Assembly (NCBI GenBank): GCA_002720055.1
Contig: PBGH01000018.1
Location: 1-56,525, forward strand
Direction of reading: 5' to 3'
Source of the DNA: Methanobacteriota archaeon
Lineage (GTDB): Archaea > Thermoplasmatota > Poseidoniia > Poseidoniales > Thalassarchaeaceae
DNA: 56,525 nt
The translations under genes were made by a program, and so were the position numbers. Shown one piece after another: positions 18,212 to 27,065 of this stretch (position 1 is its first letter; each line of letters starts with the position of its first letter). The notes beneath the pieces are model-generated. The model was not told the DNA's origin and did no database searches. It was given only the letters and a program-made list of their open reading frames with translations.

Positions 18212-21200
18212 ATGTCAGGGGACATGAAAGAAAACCGAACCGGAAATAGGGCAGTACCATTCATATTGGTAATATTGCTAGTTGGGCTGTCTTCATCCCA
18301 CTCAATACATGGAGATAATCAATCAGCATTGAAAAACAATAATGCACAATTCACTTTGGAATCAATGAATTATCCGGGATCCACAATCGGTTCGATATAT
18401 TCTCAATCAACGATATCTGCATCATACTCATACACCTGCGTAATCATATTTGACAATACGATGAAGTGCTGGGGCCAGAGGGGCGAATCTCCTAGCACTG
18501 GTTATTTAGGAGATGGACAAATAAATGGAAACTCCTTCACTCCCACCGAGGTATTGCTTGATGACGAGCAAGGAAACTCCAGCGCTATTGAGACTGCATC
18601 TTATGGGCATCACTCTTGCGCTGTAATGGCAGACTACTCATTGAAGTGTTGGGGTAATGATTGGAACGGTCAAATCGGACACAATGTCTCAGGAGGATGG
18701 CATTCAACACCGTTCCCTACAACAATGCCGAATGGACTTACTGCAATCCAATCAGCAGCTGGTTTGAATACTTCGTGTGCGATCATGGATGATTTTTCTC
18801 TTTGGTGTTGGGGGGACAACGACCCCCAAGGACAGGTAGGGATAGGTAACACCAGCCAAGGAACAATCGCCACCCCTCAACAAATTATTCTACCCTCGAA
18901 TCGAAGTGCAATCTCTGTATCATTTGGACAGGATTACGGGTGTACTATTCTGGATAATGGAGATGGAATGTGCTGGGGGGACAACCAAAGGGCACAGCTC
19001 GGTGACGGGACTACCGAAAACAAGTCATCCCCTGCTCTGATTACATTAATCCCGCAGAATCGTAGATTAGTTGCGATAGATGTCGCCTTTCAGACCACAT
19101 GTGGGATATTAGATAACGGTAGCGTGCTTTGTTGGGGGAGAAATGATGGAGGGCAGTTTGGAGATGGCACACTTGTAAATTACTCTTCGACTATTTCGAG
19201 ATACGCAATTCTACCAGAAGGGAGAACGGCTGTATCCATCTCAGTAGGCCAATCTCATGCATGTGCAATTTTGGATAACGGTGAAGCATTCTGCTGGGGG
19301 AGTAATGAATTGGGACAACTAGGAGATGGTTCTACAATCAACAGAAGTACTCCTACGCGAGTTTCTATGCCAGAAGGCTCAGTAATTTCCACAATTTCCG
19401 CAGGTACCCAACATACCTGTGCCATTTTGTCCAATGCATCTGTTTACTGTTGGGGGGACAACTCAGAGGGACAGCTTGGAATTGGCGAAGGACTTGTTAG
19501 CCTCTCTCCTTCATTTGTCGATCTGGGCCCGAATGAGTATGCTATGATAGCTGAGCGTGATCACGATGGTGACGGAGTAATTTCCATATTCGATCCCTTT
19601 CCAAATGGATGCCCAGCAGGAACCTACTCGACAAATGGAACTTGTCTGGAGACAAATCCTGGATATTTCAGTGATGGAAATCCACCCTATGGTCAAATCC
19701 CATGTGAACCAGGACAATTCCAACCCCTCACAGGTCAAGATTCGTGCATCATTGCTACTCCTGGTCACTTCGTTAGTGGTGAGTCTTTGACGAATCAGAC
19801 AGAATGCTCATCTGGAACATACCAACCAAACTATGGCCAGGAATCTTGTTTACTCGCATCAATTGGATATTTTGTCGCAGAATCGGGAGCGACTAGACAA
19901 GTAGCCTGCTCTCCAGGAAGCTATCAAAACCAGACTAATTCAACGATATGCATAGAAGCTTCTCCAGGTTACTTCGTTTCAGGTGGGGCAGCCGGAAATC
20001 AGACCGCATGTAATCCAGGAACCTACCAGAATCTTCCCGGACAGATAACATGTTTAGAAGTGGAAATAGGCTTCCAAGCACCAAGCCTTGGCTCAGCTTC
20101 GCAAGAACAGTGTCAACCCGGCACTTTTTCCGCACAAACCGGACAATCACAATGCACTGAGGCATCACCCGGATATTTCGTCAGCGGGGTACAGCAAGAA
20201 GAGCAGTATCCTTGTCAGCTAGGAGAATATCAGCCCTCGTCAGCACAGGAGGAATGTCTACTGGCGTCACCTGGAAACTACACAGACTCAGAGGCATCTG
20301 TAAACCAAAATATATGTCCGTCAGGTAGCTACCAACCCTTGTCCGGCCAAGCCTCATGTATACAGACAGATCCTGGAAACTTCTCATTGGACGGTGCAAC
20401 CTCGCAATCACCCTGTTTACCTGGGACATTTCAGCCAGACTCAGGAAATAGTGAGTGCATTGACGCAGAACCTGGACACTACGTAGATTTGGATGGATCG
20501 GAAGTACAGATACCATGTCCTCAAGGCCAATTTCAAGGAGCATCAGGAACTGAAGGTTGCTTAGACGCTCCAGCAGGGGAAGTCGCCAGTCCTGATGGGA
20601 CCTCTACCATCCCATGCTCCCCAGGCACTTACAAACCAGAAAATCAGAACTCATGTATTCAGGCTTCTCCAGGAAATTTTGTTAATCAAACTGGAGCAAT
20701 TTCACAAACTCCTTGCGAACCAGGATCCTTTTCTGATACACCCGGGCTAACAGATTGTGAACTTGCGGATCCGGGTAATTCTGTTCCCGAAAGTGGGGCT
20801 TCCTCTCAGACCCCGTGCTCGAAGGGCGAATTCCAATCTTACGGGGGCCAGAGCTCTTGCAATCAGGCTATGCCGGGCCATCATGTCCCCCAGGAAGGGG
20901 CTCTTTCTCAGACTAGTTGCCGTCCAGGGAACTATCAATCAGAAGAAGGCCAGGAAGAGTGCCTACCAGCCGATCCTGGGAATTTTGTTCCATCATCAGG
21001 ATCGACCTCTCAATCTCCATGTCAGCCCGGTTCTTTCCAGTCTTCTTCTTCTTCTACGATTTGTCAACCATCAGATCCAGGTCATTTCGTCGAAGAGGCA
21101 GGTGCTGTTGAACAATTGAAGTGTCCAACTGGCTATGAACAGGAGTTGACCGGTCAGACAGCTTGTGAGAAGATCAAGAGACCTTTGTGGCTGACTATTC

Positions 21201-21328
21201 TAATGTTTGGTGTACCAGCAATAGTACTAGGAACAATGGCAGTTCTGTACCTAGCAAACAAGAAGAAAAAAGGAGCAGGAGGCCGTGGAAAGGCCTACAT
21301 GTACTCTGAAGACCTGAGAAGGAGATGA
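18212..21328 (+). CDS. Large surface protein: RCC1-type propeller plus 16 cysteine-rich repeats
   Basis: This 1038-residue protein has an N-terminal signal peptide (hydrophobic core FILVILLVGLSS, residues about 17-28) and a C-terminal membrane anchor (LTILMFGVPAIVLGTMAVLY) followed by a basic tail, so it should be displayed outside the cell. Residues about 65-450 hold seven RCC1-like blades, each with the pattern C(A/G)I-DN-CWG-N-GQLGDG. A DHDGDGVIS calcium-binding-like segment follows. Residues 467-989 hold sixteen repeats of about 34 residues with C-PG-(T/S)(Y/F)Q and GQ--C--A-PG-F, similar to eukaryotic GCC2/GCC3 or TNFR-like repeats. Each repeat has two cysteines, suggesting disulfide stabilisation. 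The function may be adhesion or particle binding (inference). Confidence 0.8.
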   Translation: MSGDMKENRTGNRAVPFILVILLVGLSSSHSIHGDNQSALKNNNAQFTLESMNYPGSTIGSIYSQSTISASYSYTCVIIFDNTMKCWGQRGESPSTGYLGDGQINGNSFTPTEVLLDDEQGNSSAIETASYGHHSCAVMADYSLKCWGNDWNGQIGHNVSGGWHSTPFPTTMPNGLTAIQSAAGLNTSCAIMDDFSLWCWGDNDPQGQVGIGNTSQGTIATPQQIILPSNRSAISVSFGQDYGCTILDNGDGMCWGDNQRAQLGDGTTENKSSPALITLIPQNRRLVAIDVAFQTTCGILDNGSVLCWGRNDGGQFGDGTLVNYSSTISRYAILPEGRTAVSISVGQSHACAILDNGEAFCWGSNELGQLGDGSTINRSTPTRVSMPEGSVISTISAGTQHTCAILSNASVYCWGDNSEGQLGIGEGLVSLSPSFVDLGPNEYAMIAERDHDGDGVISIFDPFPNGCPAGTYSTNGTCLETNPGYFSDGNPPYGQIPCEPGQFQPLTGQDSCIIATPGHFVSGESLTNQTECSSGTYQPNYGQESCLLASIGYFVAESGATRQVACSPGSYQNQTNSTICIEASPGYFVSGGAAGNQTACNPGTYQNLPGQITCLEVEIGFQAPSLGSASQEQCQPGTFSAQTGQSQCTEASPGYFVSGVQQEEQYPCQLGEYQPSSAQEECLLASPGNYTDSEASVNQNICPSGSYQPLSGQASCIQTDPGNFSLDGATSQSPCLPGTFQPDSGNSECIDAEPGHYVDLDGSEVQIPCPQGQFQGASGTEGCLDAPAGEVASPDGTSTIPCSPGTYKPENQNSCIQASPGNFVNQTGAISQTPCEPGSFSDTPGLTDCELADPGNSVPESGASSQTPCSKGEFQSYGGQSSCNQAMPGHHVPQEGALSQTSCRPGNYQSEEGQEECLPADPGNFVPSSGSTSQSPCQPGSFQSSSSSTICQPSDPGHFVEEAGAVEQLKCPTGYEQELTGQTACEKIKRPLWLTILMFGVPAIVLGTMAVLYLANKKKKGAGGRGKAYMYSEDLRRR
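19610..21178. repeat. Sixteen degenerate ~102-bp repeats encoding cysteine-rich modules
   Basis: The protein-level unit begins with C-(x)-PG-(T/S/Q)-(Y/F), has a second cysteine about 14 residues later, and ends with a PG-(Y/N/H)F motif and a Q(T/S)P-type tail. Fifteen full units and one terminal half unit can be counted. Nucleotide identity between units is low, so this is an old duplication array. Confidence 0.75.
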
Positions 21329-21376
21329 CTCTCCCCTAATAGGACCAGTTATGTGAGAAATTACTACCGGTAGTCC

Positions 21377-22423
21377 ATGAGGCACTACCCCGGAGATAGA
21401 GTAGACCTAAGAAGCGACACGATTACGCAACCCACTCCTGGTATGAGGGAGGCGATGGCATCGGCTCTCGTGGGGGACGATGTTTTAGGCGACGATCCCA
21501 CTGTAATAGAGCTTCAGAATAGGGTAGCAAGTATGTTGGACAAGCAAGCAGCCATTTTCGTCCCGTCTGGAACTATGTCCAATACAGTAGCTATCAAAGC
21601 TCAGACGAGGCATGGCGATGAGATTGTTGCCCACAAAAAGAGCCACATATATTTGTACGAATCTGGAGGATATGCCGCACTAGCTGGATGCTCAATCTCT
21701 TTGGTAGATGGGCCATGGGGGCATATGTCCGCTGAAGGAGTCCAAAATGCCATCAGAAAAGCAGAAGGAAGCGATTCTCATTATCCTGATTGCAACTTGG
21801 TATGTGTTGAGAATACCGCGAACGTTGGAGGCGGCACAATCTATCACCAGCAAACTCTGGATGAAATTTGCGAAGTTGCACATCTGAATGACTGTCGAGT
21901 CCACCTAGATGGCGCACGTATATTCAATGCAGCAGTAGGTAGTGGCATAGATCCTGCTAGGATGGTACGAGACTTCGATACTGTATCTGTCTGTCTTTCG
22001 AAGGGTCTGGGTGCTCCTGTGGGATCAGTTCTTGTTGGAGACTCTGCGACAATTTCTGAATCCCACAGATGGAGGAAGATGTTAGGAGGAGGAATGAGAC
22101 AATCGGGAATCATAGCCGCAGCGGGTCTTTATGCCTTGGAGAACAATATCGAGCGATTATCAGAAGATCATTCCAAAGCGAGAAGGCTGGCTGAAGCAAT
22201 AAGTGAGATGACTAACCTCTCTGTGGATCTGGGTAGTGTTCAGTCTAACATGGTGTATGTCGACTGTACCGAAGTCGGAGCGAAAGAGATGATGGATAGA
22301 CTGGCCCAGCGCGGTATCGATGTACTAGATGAAACCGACACAACAGTCAGGGCCGTGGTTCACTTACATATTACAGAAGATGACATAGACAGGGCAATAG
22401 AGGCATTCGAAGCCTCACAATAA
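21377..22423 (+). CDS. ltaE: Low-specificity L-threonine aldolase
   Basis: This PLP enzyme cleaves threonine or allo-threonine to glycine and acetaldehyde. The 348-residue protein has the N-terminal hallmark VDLRSDTITQPTPGMREAM and GDDVLGDDPTV. The cofactor-binding FVPSGTMSN follows, then VHLDGARIFNA and the Schiff-base lysine in SVCLSKGLGAPVGS. Length and motif order are normal for the family. The gene lies 48 nt after the surface-protein gene, with no clear terminator between them. Confidence 0.93.
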   Translation: MRHYPGDRVDLRSDTITQPTPGMREAMASALVGDDVLGDDPTVIELQNRVASMLDKQAAIFVPSGTMSNTVAIKAQTRHGDEIVAHKKSHIYLYESGGYAALAGCSISLVDGPWGHMSAEGVQNAIRKAEGSDSHYPDCNLVCVENTANVGGGTIYHQQTLDEICEVAHLNDCRVHLDGARIFNAAVGSGIDPARMVRDFDTVSVCLSKGLGAPVGSVLVGDSATISESHRWRKMLGGGMRQSGIIAAAGLYALENNIERLSEDHSKARRLAEAISEMTNLSVDLGSVQSNMVYVDCTEVGAKEMMDRLAQRGIDVLDETDTTVRAVVHLHITEDDIDRAIEAFEASQ

Positions 22424-22461
22424 TCCGCAAGCGTTCAATAACCCAGCCATCTCGACCGATC

Positions 22462-23457
22462 ATGAGGAAGATTGCGGCAATTGTTCTAACTCTGGTTATT
22501 CTTTTACCAATCCAAGCTTCCTCGGCAAGTGATACACTGTGGGACGATGCAAGAATCTCATCTATCTCTGAGGGAACAATTGGTGGAATATCCATAGATT
22601 TAACAAATACTTCTACTCAATATTCAGAAAGATTTCAGATCTACGAATTACCAAATTTAGTAGAAGTATATACGGCAACCTGGTGTACAAACTGTGTCAA
22701 GACCGAGAAAGCTTTGGATGAGGCAATCGGGGACTCTGAAGTTACTCGAATCCACTATCACAGATACTGGTATGAAACAATCGACCCATTCGGTAGCAAC
22801 TCTACTGATGAAAGATGGGTTGAGGTATATGGAACAGGCTCGACTCTCTCCAGCGAGACCTCTTATTCTAGTGGAATGGAGAGAATAGCCCCATCAAATG
22901 TGTTTGACGGTGAGAGGATGTACACTGGAATTAGCACCCATTCAAACAGTTTGGTAACAGACTACTCCACAGCTTTGTCATTGGGCTCATCGCACCCGTT
23001 TTCACAAAACGGATCCCTAACACTTGAAGCAGAAAGAACCAGCCTAGCAAACGAATCTCCAGTGTATAATGTATCTTGGGGATATGATCTTTGGTGGCCA
23101 GATGGAACTTGCAATTTAGTGGGCTGGCTTTTGTTCGTTGAAGAAACTGCATATTTCCCAGAGGGCAGTAATGGAAAGGAAAACTACAGTCATGTGCTTC
23201 ACCATGCAGTGAAATTAAATCCTGAGGCTCATCAGAATTTCTCTGTAAAAGAATCGATCGAAGTCATAGCTCCAACCCCATGGGATGGAGATGATATGTC
23301 TGTTATTCTAATCCTAGATTGGTCTTCACAGCAAGAAGAAAAATCCAATTCATTACCAGCCCCAGCAGTATCCGCGCTATTGCTAATGCTAGCTGCTCTC
23401 GTGCCAAGAAGACACAAGTATTCGTTTGAACAAGACGAAACGCCATCAATGGGTTGA
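22462..23457 (+). CDS. Secreted thioredoxin-like protein with C-terminal hydrophobic tag
   Basis: This 331-residue protein starts with a signal peptide (IAAIVLTLVILLPIQASSA). The thioredoxin-like active site is VYTATWCTNCVKTEKAL, a WCxxC motif at about residues 73-78, so a thiol-disulfide function outside the membrane is likely. The middle region (about 170-290) is beta-rich and I do not recognise it. The end has LPAPAVSALLLMLAAL followed by VPRRHK, the motif-hydrophobic-basic arrangement of archaeal C-terminal sorting or anchoring tags, although a plain membrane anchor is equally possible. Confidence 0.7.
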   Translation: MRKIAAIVLTLVILLPIQASSASDTLWDDARISSISEGTIGGISIDLTNTSTQYSERFQIYELPNLVEVYTATWCTNCVKTEKALDEAIGDSEVTRIHYHRYWYETIDPFGSNSTDERWVEVYGTGSTLSSETSYSSGMERIAPSNVFDGERMYTGISTHSNSLVTDYSTALSLGSSHPFSQNGSLTLEAERTSLANESPVYNVSWGYDLWWPDGTCNLVGWLLFVEETAYFPEGSNGKENYSHVLHHAVKLNPEAHQNFSVKESIEVIAPTPWDGDDMSVILILDWSSQQEEKSNSLPAPAVSALLLMLAALVPRRHKYSFEQDETPSMG

Positions 23458-23549
23458 ATAACCACCGTCGAGCATACGGAAAGCTCGGAGATGACACTTT
23501 GGCAACAGGGGACCATAATGTAACCAGTGAGGAGGTTCCAAAGGGGCAA

Positions 23550-26500
23550 ATGCCAGAGTGGCTTAGAGAACACATAAAGGAACAAACATTAGGATTTCAA
23601 AACCCAGATTTCAATTTATTTGGTCGCATTCTGGTCATATATCCCTCAGAAAAATCAAGGATTCAAACACTATCATCAATAGAACTCAGTGGGGCGATTG
23701 ATCGGACTCTGCATCATACGATCGAATCTCTGATTTCGTCTCTTGTAGCCGACCTCAGGCTCCCTAGGGTAATACCAAATGACGGTCCACTAATGGAAAT
23801 AATCCACAGCGAGTGTAAGACCGAAGCATCGAAGCTTGGGTTCCCTCTCATTAATCCGCTTCCTGAAATGGAATGGGGCAAGGGGAAGACCGAGGCATTG
23901 GCCTTACTCCATCATCAACTATCAAGAGATTTGGTTGCTCAACGGTGGGATGGACCCGGAATTCCGACATTTAGGAGAGTGATTCAGCGATTGGAAAAGA
24001 AGTTGCGATTCACTCATCCTGATATGGCGATTGAGAAAATAATCGAAGAGTTGGAAATAGGAGATACGCCATTCACAATATCAGACGTAGACGGGATCAT
24101 CATGCTCGATCACTCACCAGCAATGTCTCGCTCGCATTTAGAGATATTACTTTCTCTTTCCAAGCATCGACCAATTCACCAGCTTACATACCCAGGCAAC
24201 TATCGCCTAGGACACCATGGACTCCTTCTACTCGACCAGTATCCAATTAAAGAGCCGCAGAATCTTCCAACATGGGTTCCGAGTAAAAGAAATACAGAAA
24301 AAAATGAGTTAGTTGAGGTAAAAAGAGTCCTTCTTAGGAGAGAAAAGCACTCAATAGAAGCTGCAGTCAGACTTACATTAGATAGGCTGAATCAGGGAGA
24401 TGCTGAAATAATCATTGTAGACCCTGCTTTAGAAAAAAACAGACTCAAATGGGAGCAGATGCTTGGAGGAATTGGAGTAGGTTTGGAAAGAAAAAGGCAA
24501 ACTACCTTGTCTCACCCTATATGTCATTGGCTCCTAAGTCTGGCAAATCTGGCTCATGGCTCAAACTCATTCTCTCTGGCTAATCTAAGAGCTCTGTCCC
24601 TTCAAACCTCGATAATCCCATTCGAGAACCCATCAACTCATCCTTCGGAGCCTTCAATAATTCCATCAGCAGATCCGGATATACTAACAAAATTAGCTAG
24701 AAACGAACATGTTCTAGGTGGTCCGGGGGCGATTTCGAAGTGGATCGAAGCCCTCTCCAGACCTCCTCTCGATGAGAGAGACGGGATAAAAAAAGAATCA
24801 ACTCAATGGTGGATCCTCTGCCTAGTGCACTCTCTTTGGCCTATTCTACGTGGCCCAGATAGAGAATTTATACAAGCATTGCAAAAACCAACAGGATGTC
24901 AAACAGGCGTAATACTCCCGATACAGGATTCCGTTTCCAACGGGGATGAATGGCTCGAAAGCACAATATCTCTGATCGATTTAGATTCTGAAATGCAAAA
25001 TTACAGCGGTAGCGGACTATCTCCTGTAGCAGCAATTCAGACATTAATGGGGGATAGGAAGAGACTTAGACAAATGCAACGAATATCAGGGCATAGCATT
25101 CCAATTGCGGGCTCAGAATGGATTGATGAGTTTACCACACTAGTTAGGCGATCGCTGGCTCCTTCGGGCGGTCCAAATTACTCTAGTAACGTCTCTTTGC
25201 TCAGTCCAGAAGAAACTCTGGGCTGTACTTCAGATCTGATAATTCTGGCTAATGTTTCCAGCTCTTCTTGGGATCTGAGAGTTCCTAAGATTCCATACGT
25301 AGGTGACGAAGAAAGACATTCATTGGGGATTTTAAGACCTGACGGACCGATTAGAGACGCAAGGCACCAGCTTCAACACATCTTGAATGCATCTCCTGAA
25401 GTGATCATTCTGGATTCTAGTAAGGATGAAACATCCCCTCCATCTGCCCCAATAAGAGAATGGATCAGGAAAGAAAACGAAAAGGGTAACATAGGATCTC
25501 CATTCAACTATACTCAACTAAATTACTCTCCAAGAGCCTCTAGGCAAGATGATGGTGTACAAATTAGTGAAGGCAAGGCTCCACAATATCCCCCCATAAA
25601 CCCCAGTGCTATTTCGATTCCGATTGATTTGCAAATTCAGAGAGACCGCGAGAGGAGGCAGCCCACTATTCCAGAAGAAGATGGCTACCTTCCCGATGAC
25701 ACGAAAAGACAACTCTTCTCAATCGATAATCTAAGATTTCATGGAAAGACTCCAGATGGCATCAAACCTCCTAGAATAAACAAACGATGGCCAGTGATAG
25801 GGGCGATATTGGACGGAAGAAAGACTACTTCAATAGATCCAAGACCACTTTCTCCCACCTCAACGGGGAATCTAGTTAGTGATTCCAGACATGGCCATTC
25901 TGCAAAATCTAAACAGGAAATCTCCATTTGGTCACCAACCAGGCTACAAGCATGGTTGAAGTGTCCAAGGATGGGGTGGCAATCTAAAGAATTGAGAACA
26001 GACAGGGAAGAACTTCAGGGAGACGACCTAGATAACAGGACATATGGCGACCTACTTCACAATATTCATCATGACATCATTGCTTATACATTGGGTTTCA
26101 AAACAAGCACGGAGAGAAATCTAAAAGATGATTTAGGCCATATTAATCTCTCAAGATCTGGTTTAAATTCAGCTGAAATAATGAAGATAGCCCTAGAAGC
26201 TCTCGATTCCAGAGCCCCATGGCTCGAGAGGACAGACGCTGTCTCAACTCAGAGGCTTAGGTCATTGACTGGGATGAATAAGGGCGAATGGAGTAGTTGG
26301 CTTGCAGACCCACGCCCAATTACTCCAGCTGGTAGGATTGGGCAAATAGTCTCTGCAGAACTAGAGTTAAGCGATTCCGTTCCAGTCTCGATAGAATGGA
26401 TGATACGAAATCAAGACTCAGGAAGTGTGGAAATCTCTCTCCCTCCCGAGCTTTCTGGAGGAATAGAATATGACCCAATCAAGGTCAAGGGTTGGATAGA

Positions 26501-27065
26501 TAGAGTTGACCTACTTCCTCATAACTTGAAAACCGATAAATGGGAGGATAAAGATGGGGATAACACCGTAGCCCCAATTAGAATTCTAGGATCAGGATGG
26601 AAACCTAAGAGAATAGTAGCAATTAGGGATCTGAAGACTTCCGAGACTACTACTCCGAGGAATCGACATTACGACGGCCTTCTAGAAGAGCTGCAACTCG
26701 CGATTTATGCTAGATCATGGGAGTTGACCCATCCAGGAGACTTGGTACTCGGAGCCGGCATTTCAGTAATTGGACATAACTCTCAACACTTTATCGAGGT
26801 CTCTTCAGAGTACTCAAAATGTAATGGTGAGAAAAAAATCGGCACAGTGACGAATATTACTTCGGAGTCTCACAGATTCCCGGATGAAAATGGAAAAATA
26901 CAGGGCGATAATTTCAGAGCTTGGCTCGCTCAAAGACTCTCTGTAGCACTAAAGGTCTCTTCGAATGCTGCTTCTGGAAGAGTTCACCCTACTCCTTCAG
27001 CTAGAACTTGTGGATACTGTTCTGTAAGAGAGACATGCAATGTTAGAATGGAGGGGCCCCTATGA
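23550..27065 (+). CDS. AddB-like helicase-nuclease subunit with PD-(D/E)XK domain
   Basis: This protein of about 1171 residues resembles AddB/RexB. A long N-terminal region without an evident Walker A motif looks like an inactivated helicase. A C-terminal RecB-family nuclease follows. In the nuclease, Cys805 (LKCPRMGW), GDLLHNIHHD, the catalytic core VKGWIDRVDL plus AIRDLKTSET (about 1020-1030), and the C-terminal CGYCSVRETC match the one-plus-three cysteine iron-sulfur arrangement of AddB. ATG 23550 is chosen; a TTG at 23454 overlapping the previous stop is possible. The stop overlaps the AddA-like start by 4 nt. Confidence 0.75.
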   Translation: MPEWLREHIKEQTLGFQNPDFNLFGRILVIYPSEKSRIQTLSSIELSGAIDRTLHHTIESLISSLVADLRLPRVIPNDGPLMEIIHSECKTEASKLGFPLINPLPEMEWGKGKTEALALLHHQLSRDLVAQRWDGPGIPTFRRVIQRLEKKLRFTHPDMAIEKIIEELEIGDTPFTISDVDGIIMLDHSPAMSRSHLEILLSLSKHRPIHQLTYPGNYRLGHHGLLLLDQYPIKEPQNLPTWVPSKRNTEKNELVEVKRVLLRREKHSIEAAVRLTLDRLNQGDAEIIIVDPALEKNRLKWEQMLGGIGVGLERKRQTTLSHPICHWLLSLANLAHGSNSFSLANLRALSLQTSIIPFENPSTHPSEPSIIPSADPDILTKLARNEHVLGGPGAISKWIEALSRPPLDERDGIKKESTQWWILCLVHSLWPILRGPDREFIQALQKPTGCQTGVILPIQDSVSNGDEWLESTISLIDLDSEMQNYSGSGLSPVAAIQTLMGDRKRLRQMQRISGHSIPIAGSEWIDEFTTLVRRSLAPSGGPNYSSNVSLLSPEETLGCTSDLIILANVSSSSWDLRVPKIPYVGDEERHSLGILRPDGPIRDARHQLQHILNASPEVIILDSSKDETSPPSAPIREWIRKENEKGNIGSPFNYTQLNYSPRASRQDDGVQISEGKAPQYPPINPSAISIPIDLQIQRDRERRQPTIPEEDGYLPDDTKRQLFSIDNLRFHGKTPDGIKPPRINKRWPVIGAILDGRKTTSIDPRPLSPTSTGNLVSDSRHGHSAKSKQEISIWSPTRLQAWLKCPRMGWQSKELRTDREELQGDDLDNRTYGDLLHNIHHDIIAYTLGFKTSTERNLKDDLGHINLSRSGLNSAEIMKIALEALDSRAPWLERTDAVSTQRLRSLTGMNKGEWSSWLADPRPITPAGRIGQIVSAELELSDSVPVSIEWMIRNQDSGSVEISLPPELSGGIEYDPIKVKGWIDRVDLLPHNLKTDKWEDKDGDNTVAPIRILGSGWKPKRIVAIRDLKTSETTTPRNRHYDGLLEELQLAIYARSWELTHPGDLVLGAGISVIGHNSQHFIEVSSEYSKCNGEKKIGTVTNITSESHRFPDENGKIQGDNFRAWLAQRLSVALKVSSNAASGRVHPTPSARTCGYCSVRETCNVRMEGPL

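Noticed and set aside
19610..21178. CRISPR-like array
   Set aside because: The periodicity of about 102 bp is at the protein level, with degenerate nucleotide sequence and an intact reading frame; there are no identical direct repeats with unique spacers.
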